Source: Adiantum capillus-veneris (taxonomy: Eukaryota > Streptophyta > Polypodiopsida > Polypodiales > Pteridaceae). Taken from it: 64,000 nucleotides of DNA. A model generated the notes under the pieces. It was not told where the DNA came from, did no database searches, and saw only the letters and a program-made list of their open reading frames with translations. The stretch lies in NCBI GenBank assembly GCA_014529385.2, contig CM043942.1, positions 37,236,969 to 37,300,968 on the forward strand, given 5' to 3'. Every line of letters starts with the position of its first letter. Positions within the stretch are counted from its first letter, which is position 1. The position numbers and the translations under genes are program-made. Of the stretch, positions 1 through 10,711 are shown piece after piece.

Positions 1-540
1 TAACTGCACTTGAATTTTCTGAGCTGACGGAGAGGTGGTAAGAAGTTCAGTCGTCACTTCTTTCAGCAGCTGCTCATCTTTCACCTTGCAGGCATCAGAT
101 AACTTAGTGAGGAGGTCACCTAACTCCTCCATTTCCTTTTGTTGTTTGTCCCTGGCGATCTGATGCTGTTCCGCTTTTGTCTTTAGCTCTTGCACTTGCC
201 TTTGGAGATCAGTGATAGTCATCATCCTGTCGTCGAGCTCTCCTTGAAGAGCATCGATGACCATTTCTAGTTCCTTGGCCTTTGTGCTACGGTTTCAGGC
301 TGCTGAGTGGAGTTTCTTCATCATGTCTTGCATCTGCCTTGCATACTCGTTTACATGTAAAATTACTTCGTCATTGGACTGCCACTCCTCCTGTCTTGTT
401 AGTTGGGATGTGCGTGCAGCCTCCTGTCTTGCTTCTTGCTGTGTTGTGAGTGTTGGTGGCACTGTAGAGGTGGATGGTTGTTCTTCTTTCAACAGTTCTC
501 CCAAAGTAAGGGTGCATTGGATGGGTGTAGACATGATTGA
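1..540 (-). pseudogene. X protein, N-terminal part (coiled coil) joined in frame to gag linker
   Basis: The first residues, MSTPIQCTLTLGELLKEEQP, match the conserved linker that precedes protease in A3 (TPVTCTIMLAELL). After that the sequence changes to a Gln/Glu/Lys-rich heptad-like stretch (for example QEEWQSNDEVI, LQGELDDR, LQRQVQELK, KEMEELGDLLTKLSDACK) that continues to the window edge. It is in the same frame as the upstream linker (start near 741) with only a TAA at 556-558 and a TGA near 293 between. The same protein is encoded on the plus strand at 7449-7890. Its function is unknown to me; a structural gag extension or a captured host coiled-coil gene are the two readings. Confidence 0.6.
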
Positions 541-2034
541 ATGAATGTTGTCTACTTATAAGGTCTGTTTGGCTCGTTTTACTTGAGTGGTCTTGCAAAT
601 GATGGATTCATCTTCGTTATCTCCCAAGTAAGAAGGTAATGTTTTTAATGTCAATGGTTTAAATATTCCTGAAGCCTCCGATCCGCAATCCCCGTACAAG
701 GATTGTAAATCCATGTTCATATCGGATGGTAGGTTATCCAACCAGACTTCCTCTATAGGAGCTGACTTAAAGTTAGGCTCCCATCATTGATCTCTCTTAC
801 CTTTTCCCATAAGTGTCCTAGCCAGTCTTCCTCTACGAATGGAATTCCGTCTAAGGCATCTTCGTTGTCTGGCACTATGAGCTCTGGTTCATTTGTTTCA
901 AGGTGGGATTCTGCCACCACATCGGATTTTGCTTTCGCTTCTTCTACCGCAAGCTCTTCCGATTTTGCAATATTTTCAAGCTTGGGTTTTTGTTTATCCA
1001 GCATTTCTTGCGTAATTCTTACCAAGTTTTGATAAGCCTCCAGCTTTGTTGCTTCCATGTCTGAAGATGGATAGTTTTTCCATTTGTTTACCATGTTTTA
1101 GACTGCTTTAAGTCCTGCTTGGTAAGCTTCCAAGGCAGCATTAATAGGCTCAAAAATTTTATCAACAAGAACAGATCCTCCAGATTTCACCGTTGTTTCC
1201 TTGAATTCACTGCCAGTTTCTTTCAACTTGTCATGGGCTAGCATTTTTGCTTTCTCTTCGTTTTCAACCCGTTGTTTTTGTTTTCTCATCTCATATCTTT
1301 TGCTTCTGCTCCTTTTGATTCTTTGAGAAGAAACTTTCGTGTTCTCTGAATCATCAGAGGAATTGTGTTTCTTTTTCTTTGCCTGGGCTCTTGTGATTAC
1401 CTTGATTGGAACAATCGGTTCGCTCTCTGACTAGCTACTCAGCATCACTTGGACTATGTTTACTACAATTTTTTCCTTGTTCAAAGGATTCTTAGGACAA
1501 TCTTTTGAAAAGTGTCCTCCCTTTTTGCAACATTGTATGCAATATGCTTCAATTGGTTTGAGGTTTTTGTCAAGCTCTGGACATTCGTTCTTCCGATGGT
1601 CATCAGCACCACAGTTATGATAGTTTCCTGTTGGGCTTCATCATGGATCTTCCCGTGGGAGGTCTGACACCTTGATTAGCTACATAATACATTTGTGCGA
1701 GCTCTAGTGGAGCATAAGTCATGGTTTCTTAAATTGTTGGTAGATGTGGACTATACCAATCTCCCTCTACCATTACTGTCGATGGACTAGGCTCTGCATA
1801 GGGTGTAACAGGCACTAATGCTTGTTCATCTATGACTCCTTCTGAGTGAATGTACTTTACAGGCACCGCATTATGTCCTAGTTATGTAGGTTGTTGTCCC
1901 AACATAGGTTGCGATCTTTCCATACCCATTGGTGGTCGTTGAGCTTGGGCCATATTAGACTGATTTACATACATGGGTTGTCCCTGGGACCTCATGGGCA
2001 CGTACTGAACATTCCCATCGTACTTTGGTCTGAA
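541..2034 (-). pseudogene. A1 gag C-terminal part: zinc knuckles and acidic linker
   Basis: Several frames carry pieces of the family-A gag C-terminus. Two zinc-knuckle modules are readable: YHNCGADDHRKNECP (first Cys replaced by Tyr) near 1585-1630, and CIQCCKKGGHFSKDCP (spacing altered by one extra residue) near 1492-1545. Downstream come a basic stretch, the segment SGGSVLVDKIFEPINAALEAYQ (1098-1289), also found in A2, A3 and A4, and LKTLPSYLGDNEDES (556-741), the counterpart of LRTLPSYMGQYKTKS in A3. Multiple stops and frame changes make this non-functional. Confidence 0.7.
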
Positions 2035-3084
2035 TTACCGCTCGTGGGTTTCATGGTTGGTCCATTTACCCTCAATTACACACCATTTTTGTGGCCTAAT
2101 TGGTTGTCCATGTGGAGGTATCCCTTGTCCCCATCCTCTCATAGGTGCTTTTTGCATATTGTTCATCATGTCATTCATCCTTTTTAGTATATCTTCTATG
2201 GCTGAGAGTGGTGCCGCAGCAGCCGTTCCCACTTGTGCTGGTTTTGTGGATGTTGTCTTCTCACTTTGGTTATCCTTAGGGACATCCAGTTCATTGAAGA
2301 TCTCGCAATTGTCTCCTAGGTCAATAGCATTAGACACACACGCTTCTAGGGTTGTATGCTTTTTACTATAGAGTATAGCATGAAGTTCGTTGTTGAGCAG
2401 TCCCTCCAGAAACGAGGATACAAGTAGTTCTTCTGGAGGTATCTCCATCTCTGGGCATCTGGCAATGTATTGTTTCATTCGAGTTGCACAATCCCTAACA
2501 GACTCACCATGTTTCTGTTTAAACCTGTAGATTTGAGCTACTGTATTATGTTTAATCCCCGTTTTAGAACAAGCAGCTACAAATCCTTGAGCTAATGTGT
2601 TCAAGTCCATGATTGACCTTGGTGGAATGTTTTGGAACCATGTCAGAGCTTTTCCTTCTAATGTCATTCCAAACCCCTCGAATTGAGTATGAAAATCGAA
2701 TATAAGCTCTGCTCTTGGCACTTGCTTAAAGCTTGCTAAGTGGTCATATGGATCCCCTGATCCACTGTATTTTTTGACCCATTTTTTAAAATCAGCTGAT
2801 CTGACACGTCTATTTGGTTCAACTCCAGGTCTTTTGGGAGTTGGTCCTGTTCCGAGTCCTTCAAACCAGTCTGTCAAAAATAGTGACTCATGTAGCCCTG
2901 GACTGGCCTTAGTGTCACCCGGTTTTCTACGTGATGAGGTGGTTTCTGTTTTCTTCACATTACTCTCAGATGATTCTCTCACGATGTTCATCTCTCGGAG
3001 TGGTTTTGGTCCTTGACCCAATATCCAATCCTGTATGGAATACCCCTGGTATTTGGTTTGTTCTACCTCCTCAGGAGTCATCAT
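2035..3084 (-). CDS. A1 gag, Retrotrans_gag domain (349 aa ORF)
   Basis: An open stretch matching the Retrotrans_gag family (PF03732 type). About residue 105 onward it reads KKYSGSGDPYDHLASFKQ, then FEGFGMTLEGKALTWFQNIP, FVAACSKTGIKHNTVAQIYRF, KQKHGESVRDCATRMKQY and SSFLEGLLNNELHAILYSK, the usual order of conserved blocks. The protein would form the capsid-like particle of the element. The C-terminal 60 residues are Pro/Gln/Met-rich low-complexity sequence. The ORF is separated from the N-terminal gag domain (3298-3810) by about 200 bases with stops and a local duplication, so the first Met here is not necessarily the native start. Confidence 0.85.
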   Translation of the reverse strand: MMTPEEVEQTKYQGYSIQDWILGQGPKPLREMNIVRESSESNVKKTETTSSRRKPGDTKASPGLHESLFLTDWFEGLGTGPTPKRPGVEPNRRVRSADFKKWVKKYSGSGDPYDHLASFKQVPRAELIFDFHTQFEGFGMTLEGKALTWFQNIPPRSIMDLNTLAQGFVAACSKTGIKHNTVAQIYRFKQKHGESVRDCATRMKQYIARCPEMEIPPEELLVSSFLEGLLNNELHAILYSKKHTTLEACVSNAIDLGDNCEIFNELDVPKDNQSEKTTSTKPAQVGTAAAAPLSAIEDILKRMNDMMNNMQKAPMRGWGQGIPPHGQPIRPQKWCVIEGKWTNHETHER

Positions 3085-3210
3085 AACGAAGTTGTTGTTA
3101 TAACAATCCCTAAATAGGTAAGCCTTGGTAGGTCCGAAGATCCCTTATCTTTGATCTTGAAGATATAGATGATCTTCATGGCCGTTAATTGTCCTGGTCC
3201 AGCATGATAA

Positions 3211-3318
3211 GTCCACAAAAGATCTTTTATGTTTCTATCTTCCCAACAATAGACTCCAATCTTAGCATGAGAAGTCCACAAAAGATCTTTTATGTTTCTA
3301 TCTTCCCAACAATAGACT
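3211..3318. repeat. 62-bp tandem duplication inside gag
   Basis: The stretch GTCCACAAAAGATCTTTTAT ... CCAACAATAGACTC occurs twice in direct succession, the copies almost identical. It sits between the two gag ORFs of A1 and adds stops, so it is a lesion that post-dates loss of function or caused it. Confidence 0.85.
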
Positions 3319-3810
3319 CTCATAGTCCACTTGATTGTATCCCTCTAATTCCAAAGTTGGTGGTCCTTCTTTTGCTGACATATCTGGGATTATAGTGTTT
3401 ACTTCTAATCCCCATTTATCTACCACATAAGGATTTTCGACTTTTACATATTGAGTTCCGTTTCGATCCATGTACATTTTTCCTTGTTTGTTTGCCCTAA
3501 CCTCTTCTTCGAACTCAATGCCATGGTCATTAATGCGAATAGCATACTCCTCGTTAGGGTCCAAGTAAACCTGGGCTCCATGACGATTAGTCTTGTAAAA
3601 AGAGAGTATATGCTTATAGCACATTGTCGTTCCGGTTTCCGAGTGAGTCGAGTAAGAAGACATTTCGGATGTTGAATCTGAAAAAGTGTCCGAGATGTCT
3701 TCAGGAATTGTGTGCAAGGAATTGCCCCGATTCACGCTTTCTTCGGTGGATACTCTACTGGTGTTTTCTCTGAATAGGCCTTGATTTCCTAGTATACGAC
3801 TAGATCCCAA
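3298..3810 (-). CDS. A1 gag N-terminal domain (170 aa ORF)
   Basis: This ORF follows the leader and precedes the Retrotrans_gag ORF. The N-terminus is Ser/Thr/Glu-rich and probably disordered. From about residue 75 it carries short modules of the form Tyr-x-Asp-x-x-Gly: AQVYLDPNEEYAIRIN and KMYMDRNGTQYVKVENPYVV. The same modules occur in the first ORF of A2 (ALVYADERGQKRICIEEKP, IIYVDKYGREYVL) and of A3 (VVDKYGREYRVVES). I do not recognise this as a named domain. Position and conservation across three divergent elements argue that it is a true N-terminal gag extension. Confidence 0.65.
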   Translation of the reverse strand: MGSSRILGNQGLFRENTSRVSTEESVNRGNSLHTIPEDISDTFSDSTSEMSSYSTHSETGTTMCYKHILSFYKTNRHGAQVYLDPNEEYAIRINDHGIEFEEEVRANKQGKMYMDRNGTQYVKVENPYVVDKWGLEVNTIIPDMSAKEGPPTLELEGYNQVDYESLLLGR

Positions 3811-3829
3811 GGTTCATATAGACTTATGA

Positions 3830-5752
3830 AGCCCTGGATAGAGTACTCACCTAAGATTGACTTGTCGTCAATTTCCACTTGATTCAATTGCAACTTTTTG
3901 TCAAGCCACTCATTCCTCGTCTGCAACTTGATTCCTGTGCAAAATTAATCAAATTAGCTTTTTTTCTCTAATAACTCTTGTGATTGGTGTCTGTGTATCA
4001 CTTCAATTCGTGCTATAGAAGTCAAAATTTGACTTTCAGATTCAGCTTTAGCAAAATCAAAGGTCTAATTTGCAACTTGTAAACTGAGTGTATCTGTACC
4101 AATTTTGATCCAATTGAACCCAAAATTGTCCTGTGGACTTATTTTATGTTGGTCCATTGTATAAGCCCAAAAGTCAAATTAAAGTCTCTGGATAGCAAAA
4201 GTAAATAATCGTGATTATTTACTTTGGTCAATTTCTGGCTCTTTTTGGATTGGTTTGGCAAGTATACAGCTTGTTTAAACCCTTGGACAAGTTTCAACAA
4301 GTTTGGACAAAATTTGATCAAGTTTACCCACTGTTTCGTGTTCGTAGACTCTGATTTTGAGAATCTGGCTTAAGTCTCACTTTTGTGGTCCAAATTTCAC
4401 CAAAATTGATTTGTGGGGTCTACTTGATGTGGTTGACCTTGTGGTATACTCAAATTTTCAAAATCACCAACTTCTAAAGCAGACGTAAATAATCGCGATT
4501 ATTTACTCTAGCTATATTTTTGTAAATTTTTGCCCCAACTTTGACACAGATCTGTTAAGCACCTTAAGTTAAGGTCACTAGCTAAGTTTCATCAAGTTTG
4601 GACAAATTTTTGGTTAAATGGTCATCAATTATTTGTCAGCAGACTAACTTTGCAATTTTAGTCACAATTTTCAATCCAGTGATTCAAATCTTACCAAATT
4701 TGGTTTGTGGACTTATTGCAACATGGTAAACCTAGTGGTATGCCAACTTGGTCAAAAAAGTCCAAAAATAGGGCAGATGTAAATAATCGTGATTATTTAC
4801 ATTTGATAAAATTTTGCAAGTTTTTGGTCAACTAAGCATGTACACATGTTTATCACATCAATATAAGCCTATGGATCAATGTTTAACAAGTTTGGATAAA
4901 TTTTTACCTAATTTACATGCAAGATTCAAAAAGTCATTACAACTTTAGTTTTTACCCAGTTTTTTGCCAGTTTAGTGATCCAAATCTTTTGGGCCTTTAC
5001 AAAAGTTGTTTGTACACATGCAATGAGTCAACGGTATGAACCTTGACCAATTTAGAGAAAAAAGTTAATAATCGTGATTATTAACTTGAGGCTTGAAATG
5101 AGCATTTTTTTGCAATTTTCTCAGACAGTCTTTTTATGATGTTTTTAAAGCCTATAAATCAAGTCAAAGCTTAGTTTGGCCTAAACTGACAAGAGAAAGT
5201 AAATAATCTGAGTTTTGGTCAACTTCTTGAAATTTTTACCTCTAAGTGTCTTTGAGCTTACCCACTGGTTCAGACAACTCTTAGGCTTATTGTCCAGTCG
5301 GATTGAGTGAATTCAAGTCTTTTCAAGCTAGTTCTAGTTGTAGACCTGAAATTCTGCAACTTGACATAATAACTCACACTTGATTCCTTCAGAGAGAGCA
5401 ATGTTGTGAAATCCACCTTGGATCCTACTTACCCTACTCCTAGTTTCTCATGCAATGGGGTTGTGGAAAGTGTCCACAAACACTCGTTTTCTTGTGTTTT
5501 TTAGAGTCTTGATCTTAAAACTTGTCTCGTCTACCAATCATTCTCCAGATCCTAATCTAAATCTACAATCCTACAGTCCTAAAGGTACTCAGCAAGTACG
5601 ATTACTTCCAAGCTACCTCTACACAGCAAAGGATGACAATCTTAAGCTATACAGTTTCTAAAAGAAAGTTTTGAACTCTAGGCAAACCTACAGGAAGTTA
5701 AAGGACAGCTACACAAGACGCTTGTGTTTTTCCCTAGTTTAGATCTCTTCAA
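3830..5752 (-). repeat. A1 5' leader: ~285-bp diverged repeats with palindromes
   Basis: Untranslated AT-rich leader between the primer site and gag. Near-perfect 22-bp palindromes with arms GTAAATAATCG / CGATTATTTAC lie at 4201-4222, 4485-4506, 4779-4800 and 5064-5085 (spacings 284, 294 and 285), with a left half-site at 5199-5208. The third-base variant GTTAATAATCG is used at 5064. Text around each palindrome is loosely similar (repeated AAGTTTGGACAAATTTTTG-like phrases), so the whole leader looks like an ancient tandem array in which only the palindrome stayed conserved. No ORF of note. Confidence 0.8.
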
Positions 5753-5770
5753 TCCCTGGCAACGGCGCCA
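5753..5770 (-). promoter_or_regulatory. Primer-binding site of A1, tRNA-Asp type
   Basis: On the minus strand, directly after the LTR end (…GTCACACA, two spacer bases), reads TGGCGCCGTTGCCAGGGA, complementary to the 3' end of plant tRNA-Asp (which ends …CCCCGGCAACGGCGCCA) with about one mismatch. It marks the start of minus-strand DNA synthesis and fixes the inner LTR boundary. Confidence 0.85.
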
Positions 5771-5772
5771 AA

Positions 5773-6691
5773 TGTGTGACGCATGTCTAACCTCACCATC
5801 CTATCTTATTGTAGTATTAGCGAGAACCACGATTAATTTGTCAAACCATGGGATGAATCTGACTCAACTAGTGCATAGAGGCTACAAGAGGTTGTCAATC
5901 TCTCAGTAAACAATTAACAACTCACATCTAACTCAGGCTACACTCTAGTGACTGAAGTCACCAAAAGCTAATCGCTCATCGGCAAGCAAATCACATCCGT
6001 TACAGCATCAAATGACATCCAAACGCAACGATACTTCTAGGACAAGTTTATAAGACCTAACCACACATGCCTATGGTCTCAAACCCACTTTAGGTCAAGT
6101 TTCAAAATCGTGATTATTAACAGCAGTGGATTTTTGACCTAGTCGTTTTCGACCCAGAATGCATCTAAATGCTTAGTAATGATGTCCCAATATCCCGCCT
6201 ATGCTTAGTTTTCGATTTAAAAGTGTAAATTCCTAGTTATGATGAAATTAGGCAGCGGATCGGCAATGCCAAAAGCTATAAAATACTGTGAATGGTTTAC
6301 CTCAATGCGTAGAGCTCTTACCTACGGTTGCAATGCAACAAACTCATTCGCAATGTGACAACCGGAGGGGGAGTAGAAAGTGCGAGAAGGAGAGAAGTGA
6401 GCGCCGTTAGTTCACGCTGTGTATTTCTTATCCAAAAACTTGTAAAAAACTTACAAAAATTGGCTTTTATACCTTAGCCAAGGTTTTTGAGTGGTCAAAA
6501 CTAGTAATCTGGAGTTCTACCAAAGCTGTGAATTGACCTACTGATACAATCTGGAAGCTTGTAGCCTCGGCTCATTAATTACAAAGTTTACCAAGAAAAT
6601 AGGAGTTACAATATTCCCGATTTATCAAAAGAATAATTGTTTTACAAGGAGATCTCCGAAAAATGGTATCTGCGTTAGCTTGTTGCTAACA
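5773..6691 (-). repeat. A1 5' LTR (~919 bp)
   Basis: On the minus strand the unit begins TGTTAGCAACAAGC and ends GCGTCACACA next to the primer site. It is the inverted counterpart of the plus-strand LTR at 9113-10016: both contain the same phrases around CTACAAGCTTC, AAAACCTTGGCTAAGG, AACTAGGAATTTACA, TTTGATGCTGTAACGGATG and AGGATGGTGAGGTTAGACATGCGTC. It holds a half-copy of the leader palindrome (ATCGTGATTATTAAC, 6107-6121). Several dozen substitutions and small indels separate the two copies. Confidence 0.85.
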
Positions 6692-9074
6692 GAGATGAAG
6701 AGGAAAGTTGTGGCTGCACACCAAGAGGAGTCAGCTCAAAAACAAGCACGTTTTGAAAGAGAAAAATAGGCTTACCAGCACAGTAGGCAAGCACAAGGGA
6801 AGGACCCAAAAAATGGATACCCACAGGACCAAAAGGACCTCGAACAAAGCATCATACCAGAAAAAAGGCAGGTGATCCCACAAAATATTTAGAAAGAATG
6901 TACCAAGAAGCCAAAGCCCTAAAGCTAAAAGAGGCAGAAGAAGCTGCAAAGAAAGCTGAGAAAACGGCTACACAAGAGCAAAGTAATGGATCTCCCCGAC
7001 CCGCCTCACCGCCTCCAGAACAACAAGACCATCCCAAGCCTAGCCCACCACCATCACCAGTAGGCAAAGGTACCAATGAAGAAGCAGAGACTTAAAAAGA
7101 GAAAGATTTTGAGTCCACCCAACGAAAAGAATCTACACAAAAAGCTAACCACACCGACGGACATAAGGAAAAAGAAGCCAAGCCAGAACCGGAGTAGGCA
7201 GCAGAAGAGACTCAAAACCCAGAGGAAGAAACCGATAAAGAAGCAGATACAGAAAAAGAGCCTACCACTACACATGAGATGGAGCCCAAGCCAGAGAAGG
7301 CAGAAAGGCCGGCACCTAAAGAGACAGCAAGGGTTGAGACCACACCATCCACTTCTACTCAGTCAGAAATTGCCGAGGCATCAAATCCTCAGGATGGCCA
7401 AGAAGAACACCGACCATCTACCCCACACAAGAACCACTAGCAATTACGATGCAGCAAGAAGCAACACACGAGGCTGCAGGCACATCCCAGCTGGCAAGAT
7501 AGGAGGAGTGGTAGTCAAATGATGAAGTGATAATACAGGTCAATGAATATGCACGTTAGATGCAAGAAATGACGAAGAGACTCCGTTCAACAGCTTTGAA
7601 CCGCAACACAAAGGCCAAGGAACTGGAAATGGTGATCGACTCTCTTCAAGGAGAGCTAGAAGACAGGAGGATTATCATCACTGATCTCCAAAGGCAAGTG
7701 CAATAGCTCAAGGCATAAGCGGATCAGCATCAAATGGCCAGAGATAAACAACAAAAAGAAATGGAGGAGCTAGGTAATCTCCTCACCAAATTATCTGATG
7801 CCTGCAAGGTAAAAGATGAGCAGCTGACAGAAGACACGAATGAACTACTTACAACCTCTCATGATCAGCTCAAAAAATTCAAGTGCAGTTAGATGTTGTC
7901 AATGCTTCCCTGCAATATTCTGAACAGAGAATCAATGATCATGCCATTTTCTTACGGCAAATCAGAGAAAACCCAGTCGTGGCCTCGATCAAGGGAACTG
8001 GTGAAGTGTACAAGGCACTTGAAAAGAAAAACAAGGACTTAGAATTGGAATTAAAATCTTGAACAATCATAGCGCAGAGACCTGGCATTGATGCGGCATC
8101 AAAGAGAGGAGGAGCTCCTAAAGGAGATAGCAAAACACAAGCGGATAAATCAACTCCTCAGAGATGAAAATCCAGACACGCAGGAAGAGGTAGGCATTTT
8201 AGAGCCGCCACAAATAGACATACCCTCGGTCTCGTTTGTTGATTTTGAGACGCAGTCCACAGCAGAGCTTAGCGGTGATGAAGATTTTTAGATTCACATC
8301 ACAGATGCAGATACAGTGCCAATGGTCCAGCTATCAAAAGCTGAAGAAGACGCACTGAAGGAGAAGATTACCTTAGAGGTGGATGAGTAGTGGAAGGCTG
8401 CTATGGATTGGGAGTTGAGAGTTTTACATTCTGTCAACGTCACTCAACTCACTCCCAATCAAATCAATGCTCAATGGCACCCACTATCCCTATCATACCC
8501 TCTTATCAAAGTAGAACTTTTACTCAACTTCCCTAAGCTGCCAGCTCCAGAGAGAGGCCAAGCCATAGAGGAATACATGGTGAAAACCCTAATAGGCTCC
8601 ATGTCATTCTTCAAGAGTCTGCCAGATCTCTCTTGTGAAATGTTATATAAGATTTGCAGGATGCTACTCACATGCATACAAGTTTTCAATGAGCCTGAGC
8701 AGACAAGAGCCCCATGTCTCGCATTCTTGGAAGGAAACAAAGGCTTATGCTACGATCTGAGTGGGCAACCTTCAGAAGAAATCCTTTATGAATTCTATGC
8801 CAGATGCATGTTCCTATCCTCACATAATATGCTAGCCTTTGAAGAAGCATTCTACACTGGATTCTTCACCTGGAGAACTAAGATATTTGCACCGGTGATA
8901 AGCAACCTAACATCCAGGTTTATAGGCTACGCAACAATGGAACTGAAGAATCAAGTCACCATGCAATTTTTGCAAGTTCCTGACAAAGAACGAAGAATCG
9001 GATACCAGAAGGCACTGGAAGCACTTAAAGACCGCCTCGCCCGCCGTCAACCCGAAGACTGCTTCAGCCCATAA
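6692..9074 (+). pseudogene. X protein: acidic region, coiled coil and C-terminal helical domain
   Basis: Three parts are visible. From about 6898 to 7438 a Glu/Lys/Pro/Ala-rich acidic region (EAEEAAKKAEKTATQEQ, PEKAERPAPKETARVE). From about 7449 to 8290 a long coiled coil whose frame contains several stops (KAKELEMVIDSLQGELEDRR, EMEELGNLLTKLSDACK, REEELLKEIAKHKRINQLL). From 8403 to 9074 a clean 223-residue C-terminal part, mostly helical, with FPKLPAPERGQAIEEYMVK, SLPDLSCEMLYKICRMLLTC and MLAFEEAFYTGFFTWRTK. 8088-9074 is one frame broken by stops at 8289 and 8388. I recognise no enzyme motif, and no protease or reverse transcriptase follows. The CDS ends 20 bases before the polypurine tract, so X is the last gene of this element type. 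Confidence 0.65.
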
Positions 9075-9094
9075 AGTTGTGTCAAGGGACGACA

Positions 9095-9112
9095 TGGGTG
9101 AGGAGGGGGGAA
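9095..9112 (+). promoter_or_regulatory. Polypurine tract of A1b
   Basis: GGGTGAGGAGGGGGGAA lies directly before the LTR start TGTTAGCAGC, the standard position for the plus-strand primer of an LTR element. It shows that X, not pol, abuts the 3' LTR. Confidence 0.8.
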
Positions 9113-10016
9113 TGTTAGCAGCAAGCTAACACAGACACCATTTTTCGGAGTTCTCCTTGTAAAACAATTATTATTTTGATAAATCGAGAATATTGTAACT
9201 CCTATTTTCTTGGATAAACTTTGTGATTAATGAGCCGGGGCTACAAGCTTCTGGATTGTATCAGCCAGTCATTTCCCAGCTTTGATAGAACTCCAGATTA
9301 TTAGTCTTGACCACCCAAAAACCTTGGCTAAGGTGTAAAAGCCAATTTTTCTAAGTTTTTTATAAGTTTTTGGATAAGAAATACACAACGTGAGCTAACC
9401 ACACTCACTTCTCTCCTTCTCGCGCTTCCTATTCTCTCTCCGGTTGTCACATTGCGAATGCGTTTGTTGCATTGCAACCGCAACTAAGAGCTCTACGCAT
9501 TGATGTAAACCACTCGCAGTATTTCATAGCTTTTGGCGTCGCCGACCCGCGGCCTAATTTCATCATAACTAGGAATTTACATGTTTAAATCAAAAACTAA
9601 GCATAGGCGGGGTATTGGGACATCATTGCTAAGCATTTCGATGCATTCTGGGTCGAAAATGACTAGGTCAAAAATCCACTACTGTTAATAATCGCCATTT
9701 TGGAACTTGACCTAAAGTGGGGTTTGAAACCATACGCATGTATGCTTAGGTCTTATAAACTTGTCCTAGAAGTTTTGTTACGTTTGGATGTCATTTGATG
9801 CTGTAACGGATGTGCGATTGGCTTTTGGTGATTTCAGTCACTTGAGTGTAGCTTGAGTTAGATGCGAGTTGTTAGTTGTTTTTCGAGAGATTAACAACCT
9901 CTTGTAGCCTCTATGTACTAGTCAAGTCAGCTTTGTCCCATGGTTTGACAAATTAATCGTGGTTCTCACTAATACTGCAATAAGATAGGATGGTGAGGTT
10001 AGACATGCGTCCCACA
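9113..10016 (+). repeat. A1b 3' LTR (~904 bp)
   Basis: Starts TGTTAGCAGCAAGC and ends GCGTCCCACA. It matches the A1 5' LTR in inverted orientation along its whole length. It carries the left half-site GTTAATAATCG (9684-9694) of the A1 leader palindrome. CCCAC follows directly and would be the target duplication; the partner is outside the window. Confidence 0.85.
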
Positions 10017-10477
10017 CCCACATAGCTTCATTGACCTTTAGTTCTAGAGCACAAATTTTTATCTTCTCTTTGGAATTCTCAATCCCATCTACTACCCCTG
10101 AATCTTCTGTGAAAATGATCTTCCTTGGCCATCCGTGTGTTGTGCAGTCTTGTGTTTTTGCATTGTACTCTGGCCTACATGTCGATTCATCCTCAACATC
10201 AATCACAATTAATGGCTCTTGCTTTTGCCAAACATTTTCTTTGTCTTCTTCAAGTGGGGTGCCAGCTTTATACATGGGTGTTCTAGATGTAGCCTCATTT
10301 ACTACTCTTATCACTTGTGTTGGACTAGAGGAAACTCTTTCCTTGAGCCTCTCTAGTGAAGACCCTTTTCAATATGTTTACCTTGTGAGTAAGAAACTGC
10401 CTTCGTGCTTTGTAGTATTGCATATTTCATATCTGAAGTACATGCGTCATACAATGAGATTTTTTCTTTGAATCCTT

Positions 10478-10478
<1 letters not shown>
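10017..10478 (-). pseudogene. Unrecognised coding remnant flanking A1b
   Basis: On the minus strand an open frame runs from about 10340 to 10020 with the text ERLKERVSSSPTQVIRVVNE, YKAGTPLEEDKENVWQKQEP and KIIFTEDSGVVDGIENSKEK. It is charged, has no motif I recognise, and is cut by the LTR of A1b at its 3' side and by the (CT)n array at its 5' side. It may be the linker region of another retroelement. Confidence 0.35.

Positions 10479-10564
<86 letters not shown>
10479..10564. repeat. (CT)n microsatellite, 43 units
   Basis: Uninterrupted CT dinucleotides. All apparent Leu-Ser or Arg-Glu reading frames through it are artefacts. Confidence 0.98.
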
Positions 10565-10567
<3 letters not shown>

Positions 10568-10655
10568 GTGAACGGCGCCCCCATCCCTCCCCCCCCTCTC
10601 TCTTCCCAACCCCATGGGGAAAATGACCCTATGCAGGTGGTCAGGGCGACGCAGA

Positions 10656-10711
<56 letters not shown>

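Larger units (their letters stand above)
1..6691 (-). mobile_element. A1: Ty3/gypsy-type LTR element, non-autonomous, 3' end outside window
   Basis: Read on the minus strand the order is 5' LTR, tRNA-Asp primer site, a 1.9-kb leader with palindromic repeats, a gag N-terminal ORF, the Retrotrans_gag domain, zinc knuckles, a linker and then a coiled-coil protein (X) that runs off the left edge. No protease, reverse transcriptase or integrase is visible where sister copies A2 and A3 have protease. The right end abuts the interior of a plus-strand sibling (A1b), so this is a nested insertion; the first five flanking bases GAGAT (6692-6696) would be the target duplication, but the partner lies outside the window. 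Stops and frameshifts show decay. Confidence 0.8.
6692..10016 (+). mobile_element. A1b: 3' half of a sibling element, plus strand
   Basis: Interior X coding sequence, a polypurine tract and a 3' LTR of the A1 type on the plus strand. A1 (minus strand) is inserted into its X region at 6691/6692, so the 5' half should lie to the left of the window. The pair therefore forms a large inverted repeat of two LTRs around 2.4 kb, explained by nesting rather than by a foldback transposon. Confidence 0.7.

Noticed and set aside
1891-3016. Plus-strand ORFs opposite the A1 gag
   Set aside because: Antisense shadows of the Retrotrans_gag frame, without motifs. The same holds for the small plus-strand ORFs opposite A2 gag, A5 pol and B1 pol.
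3830-5752. Regularly spaced palindromes considered as a CRISPR array
   Set aside because: Spacing is about 285 bp rather than 25-45 bp, intervening sequences are themselves diverged repeats, and the context is a plant LTR element leader.
5773-10016. Foldback or Mutator-type transposon with 0.9-kb terminal inverted repeats
   Set aside because: The left repeat is adjacent to a tRNA-Asp primer site and leader of A1, and the right one is preceded by a polypurine tract, so both are LTRs of oppositely oriented elements.
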